In this document: piece by piece, positions 17,326 to 28,134 of the stretch
How the letters are laid out: each line of letters begins with the position of its first letter
Position numbering within the stretch: position 1 is the first letter of the stretch
Assembly: GCF_003968755.1 (NCBI RefSeq)
Contig: NZ_RYDL01000015.1
Coordinates: forward strand, 1 to 64,000
Reading direction: 5' to 3'
Source: Flavobacterium sp. RSP15
Lineage (GTDB): Bacteria > Bacteroidota > Bacteroidia > Flavobacteriales > Flavobacteriaceae
Length of the DNA: 64,000 nucleotides
Made by a program: the position numbers and the translations under genes
The notes under the pieces: generated by a model
Told to the model about the DNA's origin: nothing
The model's database searches: none
The model's input: the letters and a program-made list of their open reading frames with translations, nothing else

Positions 17326-20300
17326 TTAATTCCCAAAATTATACCGAAGTGTAAACCCGGAACGAACATTTGTCAGTGGAAAAGAAGTCGAGATTACTGC
17401 TTTAGAAAAAGAATGATCGTAATAGAAAATAGCCGTAAGGTTTTTACTAAAGGAATAATCAGCTTTTACGGTAAGTGACCACAAATTTTGACCGCCTGCC
17501 AGCTGATTGTTGTTATAATCCAAGTACCTTACAATGGTTTGATTGTTGCGATAGGACAAATCTGCTTTCAAATTAATATCGCTTTTTATTATTCCTGTGG
17601 CATTATCTGCGAGTCTGGAAGAAAAAATAACATCTTTGAAACGGTAGCCTAGCCCCACCACATATTCAATTCCTTTGACTTCGGTCAATAAATTATTATC
17701 AAAACTCATGGATAACGCTCTGTCTTTTTTGATTTCGGCCAATACTTTCAAGGAACTTTTCAGTTCAAAATCCATTCGCAACAACGGATTAAATTGCTCT
17801 ACTAAATTAATATTAGACATGATGGTTTGATTAAAAAAATTACCACTTGCATCAGTTCCGTCGGGTGTTTTATCGTATTCAAAATTTGATCTGAATGCAT
17901 TTATCGTATATGAAGCCCTGTAATTATGCTGCAGGGAGAATCGTTTGAAATTCTTTTTAAAAACTTCATAACGCATCAGTCCGTTATATTTCACAGCCCA
18001 GTTTGGGATTGGAAAGCTTCTAAAAATTCCCAGCGAAACAGCAGAAGCATCTCCCCCGGAATAAGCAGCTAAAAACGCTGGTAACAATACGGCCTGATTA
18101 TTTTTTCCATAACCCAAAGGGAATCCTTCCGGATCCAGGTTACTCGGATTATTAATGTCGATGCCGCGCTGTGTTGCCAGTCTATTTGCCACAGTAAGCC
18201 TGTTTGATCTAAAGTCATCAAATGCAGCTGATATATTTTCATCACTACCCGAAAAGGAAGTTTTTATCAGAACGGTCGATATCGAGAAAATACCCGCCGT
18301 GTATGGAGATCTTGCGTTATAAACGCCATCGGTGACGTCATATTGTTCCGAAAAATTTTCAGAGTAGGCCCGGTCTAAAGTCAAATCAATTTTTAAATCC
18401 GGCAGTAAATCTACATTTGCTGTAGCTTTAAATAATTTATTTGTCACTCGGGAAAAATTTTGGTTGAAATCCGGATAATTGGTCAGCCATCCATTTTTTG
18501 CTGCTTCAAAGCGAACATCATCCTGACTTCCAAAAATAAATCCCAACGATGGTCTTGAAGAACCCAGAAACCCCACGCTTGGTGTGTATCCCGGTAAAAC
18601 GGTACCGCTATTGTGTGTATAGGTCATCTGAATATTTTTGACACTGGTCAACATCCCAATCAAACCATCTACAAATGGATTGTTTTTTGGAGCTTGGTTT
18701 GCATTCCTATTTACTATTTTTTCTCCCGGTTTTGGAGCAGTCATTCTAGGTTTAGGTACGGTCTTAGTACTGTTTTTGGCAAGTCCTAAATATTTATACA
18801 ACAAATCCATATTGAATGTTGCATTCAAATTATTGGAATTTGCATTTTGAACGGTATTTCCCAGATTATAATTAGTGCCTTCAATTTGTATTTCTGACAA
18901 AGCATTACTAGTACGCTGCCAGCTGTAATCACCGGTATAAGAATACGTTGCTTTTACAAAACTGAACAACGGAATTTTATTAATTGGAATTTCATAATTC
19001 AAAACCAGTTGTTGCATGTGTTGATTTGGATCTCCCATGTCCCAATAACTATCCCAAATTGTAAACGTATCAATAGGTTCGTTATTCTCGTTCAAATAGC
19101 TTTTTACAATATTGCTGGATGAAGCGGTATAGTTTAATTTCAGTGATTTTGTCAAATTATAATTAAATCCATATTGGTAATTAAAAGCAAAATTTCTGCG
19201 ATACAACGGATCAAGTCCTATGCCTTCCACCTCAACCTGTCTGAATTGCTGACGGTTGTATTGTCTAATAATATTGCTGTTAAACGAAATATTTGAAGGC
19301 AAATAATTAAAATTAAAATCACTCAGTAACTTCCAATAATTACTTTTTTTCATGAACTTAGTTTTCTTGAACGGCTCCACTGATTTTGGCTGAAATGTGT
19401 ATGCATAATCTACAGAAGAGTTTACCTGTTGATCGATATAATCTTCGATTTCAAAATCATGTCTTTCTACTTCATTAAAAGATTGCGAAAAAGTAAAGTT
19501 TTCCGGGTCGTAAACATGCTGTTTTTGTTCCGGACCGCGTTCTTTTCTAACCCCGATAAAGTTTATGCTTTTGCGTTTTGTATAATCAATAGCTCTACTG
19601 GCAATATTATCTCTTTGATTTTGATCCGTGGTTTTATCCAGTAACTGTTTTAGTTTTATATCTTGATTAAAAGGATCGTATTCCGGCGTTATTGTTTCTT
19701 CGCCTATAGCGTAATTAAAAGGCAGGTTAATCTGCCATTTTGGAGGCAGTAATTTTCCTAAATTCACATTTGCAACAATAGTATACTGTTGCGTATCTTC
19801 TCTGCTTCTTTCATTTGGGCCTTGTTCCAATGCTCCAAAACCAATAGTGCTTTTTCTACCGGAAGCTGAAACAGTAGCGAAATCAGCTAAATTTGAATCA
19901 ATATTCAACACTGCGGCCATTCCGCCTTTATTATCCATATCTGCCAGGCGAAGTTCGTTAAACCAAACTTCTCCTTTAATATCGTTGCGGGCATCATTAT
20001 TTTTGACCCCAACCATCAAGGTTCGTACTAACCCAAAATTAGGATTCCCCTTAACTCCTATTCTTAATTTATTTATTTTATTGCCCAGGGAGGAATCCAA
20101 TTCATCTTCATTTTGATAATAAATCCCATCTACTGGTAGTGTGGCAGGATCGATACTCATAGCCAGAATCTTCAATTGCGTTAATAAAGCAAGTGACAAA
20201 TCAATTTCATTCTCTGCGGGCCAAACTGTTTCGGCACTCAAAGGCGAGCAATCAGAATTAGATGCTGATGATGGCGTGGTGACTTTTAAAGGAATTTCAA

Positions 20301-23300
20301 TTTGGTAAAAATTCTGGGTAAAATCATTTCCAAAACGAATGAAACCTACCATTTGATTTTCTTGAAGTGCAATTTCGTTAGGTAACGATTCTGCATGCAA
20401 AAACATTTTTAATTTCTTGAATTGGCGCATATCAATACTAACATTTTTAAAAACGGCTCTGGAGTCTAATGGTTCCAGTCCGTTTCCGGATACCCGCAAG
20501 GCTAATGATTGTTCGTTTTGATTAATTACCGTGTTGTTATTAAACAGCTGTTCACGCGTTACGCCCGGTGGAGTAATGTAATTAACAGGACATCTTTGGT
20601 TGTTTTCCTGAACATTTACGGCTAAAACATCTAAATTAGTATTGTCATCGTCTATGTTAGTATCATTAAAATCAAGGGTATTGGTATAGCGTCTCCATTC
20701 TCCTCGAACTAAATCTAAGGCTCCAAAACGAACCGTTACTTGATCTTCAAAACCGGTCATAAACATTCTCATGAACCGTATGGATCTAAAGTCGGAAATA
20801 TTTCCTATTGTGTTTTCAGGTTGCGAAACCGGAATTTTAAACTGCAGCCATCGGGCCTCTGTATTTGAACCATCGGGCAAGGTCACTTGCGTATTTCTAA
20901 TATCCGTAATGTAATTTTGTCCCACGGCCATATTGGGCTGGACAGTAATGCTGTATTCATAATACGCATTAATGGTATTCATCGTATTATCCTTATTGAT
21001 ATCCTCGACATCAGGAAGAGTGGTAGACCCTCTGTTAGGATCATTGATATCTACTGTTGAGTTGCCATCAGTACCGTTGTACATTTTGTATCGATCAATA
21101 ATGCCGCCTGATGCATTCAAGTAAAAAGTATAGTCATCTGCCGCTGGATCCAGCTCAGAAGCAAAATTAGTATATACTGATCCTTCATTAGCATTAGACA
21201 AACCATCTAAACCAATGTCTTGATTTTTTCTATTATCAACATTTGTGTCAAAAGCATAAATCAATGATTGAGAAGCCGGGACATCGCCCCATATTGGCTG
21301 TGGATTCACTACAATCTGATCCGGTCCTAATCCGTTTTCATATTGTTTTCTTCCATCTTTCAGGACATCCTCTGATATCTCTCCTAAGTTGAAGTATATT
21401 TTACCCGTATTTGTTTGTGCTGCCTGACCATTTCCTACGTACGGATCTAAAATCCAAAACTGGATGTATTCCACATTCCCTTGTTCGAAATTAGTCGAAT
21501 TTAATGCTCGCATGATTCCACCAAAATTGTCTCTGGAATTTGCACCAACATTTAGGCTGTTGTTATATGGCCCCCGTTCTAAAGGATAATAACTTAAATC
21601 TAATGTGTTTATCACTTGTGATTGCCCTTGGGCGATATCTGTCAGGGGATACAATTCCTGACTAAAGATTCTTCGGGTAGAATTAAATGAAAGGTCTTCG
21701 TTAGAAATACCGGATGGCTTTTGCGTATAAAATATTGGATCAATAGAGTACCATGATAATTTGGCTCTTCTAAACCCATAACTTAGATCATTGGCACTGG
21801 CATTAAAATCATACGTACTAGTTGTGTTTTTTTCTGGGGTTGATGCAAGACTCCAAGAATATGGGCTTCGCATATCAATAGTAGATTGAGTTCCTTCAAA
21901 ATCATCTACATAAATCGTAGATTCACCCTGAAATTGATCTGCTTTAGGCGAATCCGGTTTTAAGAAAGCAACTTCGCCTCGTATAGAAAGATTGGAAGGC
22001 ACATCCGTATCCAGATTGGGTAATTTATTTACCAATCGAGTCAAGAATGGCACCTCGGTTGAAAAATTAGTATTAAATCCAAAAATAGTATTGTTGACCG
22101 ATTCCTGTCCAAAACTCGATTTTTGAGTAAATGGCCTTTCGCTCATTTTCAAAAAAGTGGCTCCAACCACAAAATTATCAGCAATTTTATGCTCTACATT
22201 TACACCCATAAACCGTCTGGTTTGCTGGCCAAAAACAGAGTTGTTTTCCAATGACACCTCAATAGGCGTATTAGAGGCCTGAAGTGAAGCATCTAAAATC
22301 TGTACGCGACCCAATTGATAATTGACACTGTAGTCAATTCCTTCTACCAGAACCCTTCCTGCTGCGGTCACTACAACAGAACCTCTAGGAACATTAAAAG
22401 CGCCAATTGGTATTCCATCACCACCTGTAGATTTGTATTTCCCTCTTAATAAGAACTTATTTTTCTCACTATCCTGCAAAGCCCCTGATTGGGTGTTGCG
22501 GTACATATTGCGGAACACATATTTTTTCTGATTCTCATTATAAGAACTTACATTGTTATAATTTTCTATTAAAGCGGGGTTTGCTAATTTAGAAAACAAT
22601 AATTCTCCAAACGGTTCTTTTGTGGTAAAAATAATTCTTCCGTTCTGAGCATCTATAGTCAGCCCTGGCATAAAGTCAAAAAAACCATCACCTCCGGCTT
22701 GCGGATCATTATTGAAATTTAATTTGTCTAAATTAAAAACTTTCAACAATGGTGTGCTGGTAACAGTATAATCTTTTGAGGGAATTTCATTTTTATTGTT
22801 AGCATCCGGAAAAGGACTTCCGGATACTTCCGTAATATAGTTTAGAGGCGAAGGATCCGTATAGAGAATATTAAATCTGAAATCTTCTTGTTTCAATTGA
22901 TAGCCCCCTTGAATCTGATAGATATTTTTCATCATCAGGTTCCAAATAGGGTTTCTAACGTTAGTCAAATTACTTTTCAGCATTTTCAATATCAAACTTT
23001 GCGAGATAACCGCTTGATTTGAGGAACCATTCCCCGTAACCACCGTTGCATCTACTCCATCATTACCAAATTCCCCCACTTGATAGACCTGATCGCCGAT
23101 GGTATATTGATACGCCACTGCCAGAACCTCATCATTTGCCAGTCGTTGTTGCAATGAAATATATCCTAATTGCGAATTAAAAGTATATTCATTTGGATTC
23201 AGTTTTCGAGCATTTTCTAGTTTAGAATAATCCTGTGCTTCACTTACTGTCACATTAAAACCGGAGTTTGCTGTTACAATTTCACGTATATTGGGATTCA

Positions 23301-24492
23301 GCAAACCTCCTCCTGTAGTAATTTGTGCAGGATCATAATCATTATTTGAATTGTCAGCAGGAGAATCTAAGGGATTATTAAAAATGCCTGTTGATGGATC
23401 TAAAACAACCACTTCGTTGTCTGCCAAACCCGATAATTGTCCTTCCCCTAAATCCTGAAGTGCAATAATATTTCTAAGGTTATTATTCGTGGTCGTGACA
23501 CGGTTTTGCTTATTGGTTACCCAAATTTCGATCCGGGAGATCTGAACTCTACTATCAATAAAAGGATAATTTGCCAGGGATTTATCATACCTGTTTCTAA
23601 AATATTGGGATAAGAAAAAATGCCTGTCACTATCATAATCTAAGGCAAACATCTCAAAATCTTCAATTGTGCCTCCACCTTGAGCGATTAAACTTTTAGT
23701 CTGCGATTTTTGTTCCGAAAAAACACCGGTGACTGTCGTTTTCCCAAACTGTAATTGTGTTTTTACACCAAATAGACTTTGTGCTCCCCGGATCAAGGAA
23801 CTATTCAATGGCATGCTGACATTACCCACTTCTATTTTTTGAATAATATCGTCCTCTGATGGTGCATATTCCAGCTTGATCAGGTTTTGAAAAGCAAATG
23901 TTGACTGCGTATCATAATTTACATTTACATTGAGCCGAGTCCCTACCTTTCCCATCAAACTCATGCTAATTCTTTGATCAAAATCAAATGAAGTAGTAGT
24001 CCTGTTTCTCGGGGAAAATGAGGGATTGTCTTGTTTGGTATACCGCATTCCTAAATCCATTTCAACAGATCCGGTAGGTTTTACATCAATGGTATTGCTA
24101 CCAAAAACAGATTCAAAAAGCCCTGATTTTACGTAATATCGAGGTAATAAATCTCTTTTAGCAATTTCACTTCCTTCTTTTTTTCCATCAATAGCATCTA
24201 CTTTTTTCTTGAAATAGTCCCGCATGGATTCCTTCAAAACAAGATTTTCATACTCTTTTGGTGTTAAAATAATCGGGTAATTAATAGAAAAACCATCCAC
24301 GGAATTTGTATAGATATACCTGTCAGTTACAGGATCGTAGGTATATGCCGAAAGGATACTTTGAGGATTTTTTAACTGTACCTTTCCTATAGAAAATCCG
24401 GTTTTTACGGTATCCTGAACTGCCTGAGTTACTTGCGCGTTTGACATAAAACCGCAAAATAAAACAAGCGAAAAAATACAAATTTTATGCAT
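17326..24492 (-). CDS. sprA: Type IX secretion/gliding translocon protein SprA
   Basis: A protein of about 2388 residues when started at ATG 24492, where a standard signal peptide begins (MHKICIFSLVLFCGFMSNA-Q); ATG 24501 would add three residues. SprA (Sov in Porphyromonas) forms the giant 36-strand outer-membrane barrel through which T9SS cargo leaves, and is needed for gliding in Flavobacterium. The size, the early YDPVTDRYIYTNSVDGFSI segment and the terminal barrel strand ending Arg-Tyr-Asn-Phe-Gly-Asn agree with the family. It sits between ruvA and gcvH. The other T9SS genes (gldKLMN, sprE, sprT, porV) are not in the window. Confidence 0.96.
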   Translation of the reverse strand: MHKICIFSLVLFCGFMSNAQVTQAVQDTVKTGFSIGKVQLKNPQSILSAYTYDPVTDRYIYTNSVDGFSINYPIILTPKEYENLVLKESMRDYFKKKVDAIDGKKEGSEIAKRDLLPRYYVKSGLFESVFGSNTIDVKPTGSVEMDLGMRYTKQDNPSFSPRNRTTTSFDFDQRISMSLMGKVGTRLNVNVNYDTQSTFAFQNLIKLEYAPSEDDIIQKIEVGNVSMPLNSSLIRGAQSLFGVKTQLQFGKTTVTGVFSEQKSQTKSLIAQGGGTIEDFEMFALDYDSDRHFFLSQYFRNRYDKSLANYPFIDSRVQISRIEIWVTNKQNRVTTTNNNLRNIIALQDLGEGQLSGLADNEVVVLDPSTGIFNNPLDSPADNSNNDYDPAQITTGGGLLNPNIREIVTANSGFNVTVSEAQDYSKLENARKLNPNEYTFNSQLGYISLQQRLANDEVLAVAYQYTIGDQVYQVGEFGNDGVDATVVTGNGSSNQAVISQSLILKMLKSNLTNVRNPIWNLMMKNIYQIQGGYQLKQEDFRFNILYTDPSPLNYITEVSGSPFPDANNKNEIPSKDYTVTSTPLLKVFNLDKLNFNNDPQAGGDGFFDFMPGLTIDAQNGRIIFTTKEPFGELLFSKLANPALIENYNNVSSYNENQKKYVFRNMYRNTQSGALQDSEKNKFLLRGKYKSTGGDGIPIGAFNVPRGSVVVTAAGRVLVEGIDYSVNYQLGRVQILDASLQASNTPIEVSLENNSVFGQQTRRFMGVNVEHKIADNFVVGATFLKMSERPFTQKSSFGQESVNNTIFGFNTNFSTEVPFLTRLVNKLPNLDTDVPSNLSIRGEVAFLKPDSPKADQFQGESTIYVDDFEGTQSTIDMRSPYSWSLASTPEKNTTSTYDFNASANDLSYGFRRAKLSWYSIDPIFYTQKPSGISNEDLSFNSTRRIFSQELYPLTDIAQGQSQVINTLDLSYYPLERGPYNNSLNVGANSRDNFGGIMRALNSTNFEQGNVEYIQFWILDPYVGNGQAAQTNTGKIYFNLGEISEDVLKDGRKQYENGLGPDQIVVNPQPIWGDVPASQSLIYAFDTNVDNRKNQDIGLDGLSNANEGSVYTNFASELDPAADDYTFYLNASGGIIDRYKMYNGTDGNSTVDINDPNRGSTTLPDVEDINKDNTMNTINAYYEYSITVQPNMAVGQNYITDIRNTQVTLPDGSNTEARWLQFKIPVSQPENTIGNISDFRSIRFMRMFMTGFEDQVTVRFGALDLVRGEWRRYTNTLDFNDTNIDDDNTNLDVLAVNVQENNQRCPVNYITPPGVTREQLFNNNTVINQNEQSLALRVSGNGLEPLDSRAVFKNVSIDMRQFKKLKMFLHAESLPNEIALQENQMVGFIRFGNDFTQNFYQIEIPLKVTTPSSASNSDCSPLSAETVWPAENEIDLSLALLTQLKILAMSIDPATLPVDGIYYQNEDELDSSLGNKINKLRIGVKGNPNFGLVRTLMVGVKNNDARNDIKGEVWFNELRLADMDNKGGMAAVLNIDSNLADFATVSASGRKSTIGFGALEQGPNERSREDTQQYTIVANVNLGKLLPPKWQINLPFNYAIGEETITPEYDPFNQDIKLKQLLDKTTDQNQRDNIASRAIDYTKRKSINFIGVRKERGPEQKQHVYDPENFTFSQSFNEVERHDFEIEDYIDQQVNSSVDYAYTFQPKSVEPFKKTKFMKKSNYWKLLSDFNFNYLPSNISFNSNIIRQYNRQQFRQVEVEGIGLDPLYRRNFAFNYQYGFNYNLTKSLKLNYTASSSNIVKSYLNENNEPIDTFTIWDSYWDMGDPNQHMQQLVLNYEIPINKIPLFSFVKATYSYTGDYSWQRTSNALSEIQIEGTNYNLGNTVQNANSNNLNATFNMDLLYKYLGLAKNSTKTVPKPRMTAPKPGEKIVNRNANQAPKNNPFVDGLIGMLTSVKNIQMTYTHNSGTVLPGYTPSVGFLGSSRPSLGFIFGSQDDVRFEAAKNGWLTNYPDFNQNFSRVTNKLFKATANVDLLPDLKIDLTLDRAYSENFSEQYDVTDGVYNARSPYTAGIFSISTVLIKTSFSGSDENISAAFDDFRSNRLTVANRLATQRGIDINNPSNLDPEGFPLGYGKNNQAVLLPAFLAAYSGGDASAVSLGIFRSFPIPNWAVKYNGLMRYEVFKKNFKRFSLQHNYRASYTINAFRSNFEYDKTPDGTDASGNFFNQTIMSNINLVEQFNPLLRMDFELKSSLKVLAEIKKDRALSMSFDNNLLTEVKGIEYVVGLGYRFKDVIFSSRLADNATGIIKSDINLKADLSYRNNQTIVRYLDYNNNQLAGGQNLWSLTVKADYSFSKNLTAIFYYDHSFSKAVISTSFPLTNVRSGFTLRYNFGN

Positions 24493-24519
24493 ACAACTCA
24501 TGTTTCTTGAATCCCTGTT

Positions 24520-25101
24520 TTATAGATTTTTTAATGCTTTTTTGATGATTGTTTCCACTGTGGCGTCCGGATCCTCTTTAACAATTTTTTCTATAATTTT
24601 TTCTGAATTTTTTCGTACAAAACCTAAAACTTCCAAAGCTGATAACGCTTCATCTCGATTTGTATTGTTCTGTGACATAGAAACTTCATCTAAGTCGTAT
24701 AATTTTAATACTTTCTCTTTTAGATCCAGTATTACTCTTTGTGCTGTTTTACTTCCAATTCCTTTTATAGACTGAATAGTAATTACATCCGCAGTCGCAA
24801 TTGCTTGTATGATTTGTTTAGGATCTAGTGAGGAAAGCATTGTTCTTGCTATGCTCGCTCCTATTCCTGAAACGGACAATAACATTTTGAATATTTCTCT
24901 TTCTGACTTTTCCATAAAACCAAAAAGTGTATGCGCATCTTCTTTTATCTGAAGATACGTATACACTTTTATAAAATCTGTGCTTGGAAGTAACGAATAA
25001 GTATGTAAGGAAATGTTTACGTGGTAACCTACGCCACCACAATCAATAATTATGTGAGTGGGTGATTTCTCAACTAGTTTCCCTTGTAAGTGTGCTATCA
25101 T
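24520..25101 (-). CDS. ruvA: Holliday junction DNA helicase subunit RuvA
   Basis: A 193-residue protein that tetramerises on Holliday junctions and loads the RuvB motor. Domain I (OB fold) begins MIAHLQGKLVEKSPTHIII; two helix-hairpin-helix motifs follow (SVSGIGASIARTML and SIKGIGSKTAQRVIL, about residues 73-125); the C-terminal RuvB-binding domain is at about 145-193. It is 27 bp upstream of sprA. ruvB is in the same window but 34 kb away (58671), as is usual in Flavobacteria where ruvAB are unlinked. Confidence 0.96.
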   Translation of the reverse strand: MIAHLQGKLVEKSPTHIIIDCGGVGYHVNISLHTYSLLPSTDFIKVYTYLQIKEDAHTLFGFMEKSEREIFKMLLSVSGIGASIARTMLSSLDPKQIIQAIATADVITIQSIKGIGSKTAQRVILDLKEKVLKLYDLDEVSMSQNNTNRDEALSALEVLGFVRKNSEKIIEKIVKEDPDATVETIIKKALKNL

Positions 25102-25202
25102 GAATTAACAATATGTTAACAAATATAACAAAATTAGCATACTATTTTAGTAAATTCATTAATTTAACTTTGTTAGCTTCTTGACGCTTCTCTGAATTTA
25201 AT

Positions 25203-27479
25203 TTATTTTTTCTTTTGTTTTTCCTGAGCATCAATCACAGCAATAGCTGCCATGTTTACCATTTCCTCAACACTGGCTCCCAATTGAAATATGTGAACAG
25301 GTTTTCCCATCCCTAACATGATTGGCCCAATAGAATCTACTTTATTTAGTTCTTTCAATAGTTTATAGGTGATATTAGCCGATTCCAAATTGGGAAAAAT
25401 AAGGGTGTTTACTTTTTTGCCTGCCAATTTAGAAAACGGAAATTTCTCTTTCAGCATTTCTGGATTAAGGGCAAAATCAGCCTGAAGCTCTCCATCAATA
25501 ATCATTTCCGGATGATTTTCATGCAAATAAGCAACCGCTTGTCTTACTTTAGTGGCACTTTCATTTGAGGAAGATCCAAAATTAGAATAGGAAATCATGG
25601 CAATGACTGGCTCTACTCCAAACATTCTGGCGGTTTTAGCTGTCATAACTGCAATTTTTGCCAAATCATCTGCTGATGGATTAATATTTATAGCCGTATC
25701 AGATAAAAACATTGGCCCACGAGCCGTCATCATCATATTAGTAGTAGCCACCAGCGAAGCGCCAGGTGCTTTCTCGATAAGCTGTAAAATAGGTTTTACC
25801 ACCGTAGGATAGCTTCTGGAATATCCTGTTACCAATGCATCAGCTTCGCCTTCATTGACCATCATAGCTGCAAAATAATTTCTTTCGCGCATCAGCTTCT
25901 GAGCATCTAATAATGAGATTCCTCGTCTTTGTCTGGAGGCCCAGTATGTTGTGGCAAACTTATTTCTTCGATCTTCTTCTTCAGTGATTTTCGGATCAAT
26001 AATTTCAACATCGGCATCAAAGCCAATTTCAGCTTTCAATTCTAAAATAATTTCTTTATTCCCCAATAAAACTGGAAAACCTATTCCTTCTTCCAATACT
26101 ATCTGGGCTGCTTTCAAAACATCTAAGTGATCTGCCTCGGCAAAAACGATTTTTTTAGGATCCATTTTAGCTCTATTGGTAATCAATCGAACCATTTTAT
26201 TATCATTCCCTAAACGCTCTAAAAGTTCCTCTTCATACTTGACCCAATCCGTTATAGGATTCAATGCAACCCCAGAATCCATTGCTGCTTTCGCTACCGC
26301 CGGAGCAACAACTATAATCAATCTTGGGTCAAAAGGAGAAGGTATAATATAATCCCGTCCAAATGTTAACTTTTTAGCCCCGTAAGCGATATTTACTTGT
26401 TCAGGAACGGACTCTTTAGCTAAAGCTGCCAGCGCTCTGACTGCAGCCATTTTCATGGCTTCATTTATTTTGGTCGCACGCACGTCTAAGGCACCCCTAA
26501 AAATATAAGGGAATCCAAGAACATTATTCACTTGATTAGGATAATCAGACCTTCCAGTAGCCATAATCACATCTTTTCGAGTCGCAATGGCTAAATTATA
26601 ATCAATCTCCGGATCTGGATTTGCCATAGCGAAAACGATAGGATTTATAGCCATTCCCTGTAACATTTTAGGAGTCATAATATCTCCTGATGATAACCCT
26701 AAAAAGACATCAGCACCAACTAAAGCTTCTTCAAGACTGATAGGTAAAATGTCTTTGGCATATTTTAATTGTAAATCAGACAATTTCGGATTGTCTTTGG
26801 TCAACAATCCTTTGCTGTTATACATTAGGATATTTTCTAGTTTTACACCTAGTAAAATATATAAATTTGCACAAGCAAGAGCGGCTGAACCTGCTCCTGA
26901 AACTACCAATTTTACATCTTCTACATTTTTGCCGGCCAGCTCAAGGGCATTTAGCAATGCTGCCGAAGAAATGATGGCTGTACCATGCTGATCATCGTGC
27001 ATCACGGGTATATTAAGCTCTTCTACAAGCCGTCTTTCTATTTCGAAAGATTCCGGTGCTTTGATATCTTCCAAATTAATACCCCCAAAAGTTGGCGCTA
27101 TGTTCTTTACCGTCTGGATAAATTCTTCTATATCTTTTGTCCCAATTTCAATATCAAATACGTCGATATTGGCGAAAATTTTAAACAACAACCCTTTTCC
27201 TTCCATTACAGGTTTTGACGCTTCCGGACCAATGTCTCCCAATCCTAAAACTGCAGTTCCATTAGTAATCACTGCAACTAAATTTCCTTTTGCAGTATAT
27301 TTATAAACGTTGTTTACGTCTTTAGCAATTTCTAAACACGGCTCAGCTACACCAGGAGAATAGGCCAAAGACAAATCTCTTTGTGTTGCATATTTCTTGG
27401 TGGGAACTACTTGAATTTTACCAGGAGTCGGCTTTGCGTGGTATAATAATGCTTCTCTTCTTTTGCTATTCTTTTCCAT
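25203..27479 (-). CDS. maeB: NADP-dependent malic enzyme with PTA-like C-terminal domain
   Basis: A 758-residue fusion enzyme that oxidatively decarboxylates malate to pyruvate, producing NADPH. The N-terminal malic enzyme part (about residues 1-430) carries YSPGVAEPCLEIAKD, the metal-site segment MHDDQHGTAI and the dinucleotide-binding VVSGAGSAALACANL. The C-terminal part (about 430-755) is related to phosphotransacetylase and usually serves in regulation rather than catalysis. Length matches MaeB-type enzymes. It is monocistronic by context. Confidence 0.95.
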   Translation of the reverse strand: MEKNSKRREALLYHAKPTPGKIQVVPTKKYATQRDLSLAYSPGVAEPCLEIAKDVNNVYKYTAKGNLVAVITNGTAVLGLGDIGPEASKPVMEGKGLLFKIFANIDVFDIEIGTKDIEEFIQTVKNIAPTFGGINLEDIKAPESFEIERRLVEELNIPVMHDDQHGTAIISSAALLNALELAGKNVEDVKLVVSGAGSAALACANLYILLGVKLENILMYNSKGLLTKDNPKLSDLQLKYAKDILPISLEEALVGADVFLGLSSGDIMTPKMLQGMAINPIVFAMANPDPEIDYNLAIATRKDVIMATGRSDYPNQVNNVLGFPYIFRGALDVRATKINEAMKMAAVRALAALAKESVPEQVNIAYGAKKLTFGRDYIIPSPFDPRLIIVVAPAVAKAAMDSGVALNPITDWVKYEEELLERLGNDNKMVRLITNRAKMDPKKIVFAEADHLDVLKAAQIVLEEGIGFPVLLGNKEIILELKAEIGFDADVEIIDPKITEEEDRRNKFATTYWASRQRRGISLLDAQKLMRERNYFAAMMVNEGEADALVTGYSRSYPTVVKPILQLIEKAPGASLVATTNMMMTARGPMFLSDTAININPSADDLAKIAVMTAKTARMFGVEPVIAMISYSNFGSSSNESATKVRQAVAYLHENHPEMIIDGELQADFALNPEMLKEKFPFSKLAGKKVNTLIFPNLESANITYKLLKELNKVDSIGPIMLGMGKPVHIFQLGASVEEMVNMAAIAVIDAQEKQKKK

Positions 27480-27580
27480 TGTTTTTAGATTTTATTCTAG
27501 CGTGTAAAGATAGGGGTCTAGATTTAAAAAGAGAGGACTTTTCTCCCATTCTTTTGCATAAAAAGACCTGATTTGATTCC

Positions 27581-27609
27581 AAAAAAAAAGCTACACGTAA
27601 TGCAGCTTT
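27581..27609 (-). terminator. Terminator after the CBS-domain gene
   Basis: On the minus strand AAAGCTGCA-TTACG-TGTAGCTTT forms a stem with one G-T pair, followed by a run of T residues. It ends the CBS-protein transcript before maeB. Confidence 0.8.
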
Positions 27610-27637
27610 AAATAATTATATTTTTTTTGAATCTTAT

Positions 27638-28063
27638 TTATTGGGTAATGTAGGAGTTTAAATGTTGAATAGTCTCTTTTTGGATCTCGATTATAGCCTT
27701 TACCACATCACTTATTGAGATAATTCCAATTACAATTTCATTTTCCAGAACGGGCAGGTGACGCACTCTTTTGGCACTCATTAACTCCATGCAGTACTCC
27801 AAATTATCCGATGGACTTACTGTAACCACATCAGTCTCCATGATTTCATGAACAAAGGCTTTCTTTGAAGATTTTGCTTTCAGAACAATTTTCCGAGCAT
27901 AATCTCTTTCAGACAGCACACCTTTCAAAATCGTATCTTCAATAATAAGAATTGCTCCGATGTTTTTTTCACTCATCACAGACAATGCTTCGTAAACAGT
28001 GTTAGTGGAAAGTATGGAATACACTTCCTTCCCTTTAGTACTTAAAATTTGATTAACTGTCAT
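27638..28063 (-). CDS. CBS-domain pair protein
   Basis: A 141-residue stand-alone Bateman module. Two CBS motifs are visible: about residues 8-65, with NIGAILIIEDTILKGVLSERDYARKI, and about 75-130, with RVRHLPVLENEIVIGIISISDVVKAI. Such proteins bind adenosyl compounds (AMP, ATP, NADH) and act as energy or redox sensors for partner enzymes. No catalytic domain is attached, and the partner here is unknown. It is flanked by its own terminator. Confidence 0.92.
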   Translation of the reverse strand: MTVNQILSTKGKEVYSILSTNTVYEALSVMSEKNIGAILIIEDTILKGVLSERDYARKIVLKAKSSKKAFVHEIMETDVVTVSPSDNLEYCMELMSAKRVRHLPVLENEIVIGIISISDVVKAIIEIQKETIQHLNSYITQ

Positions 28064-28134
28064 AATTGATTCATTTAGTGAATCATAAAGTTAAAAAAAA
28101 TATGCATTCAAACAACAAAAACTTTTTTTAAGCT

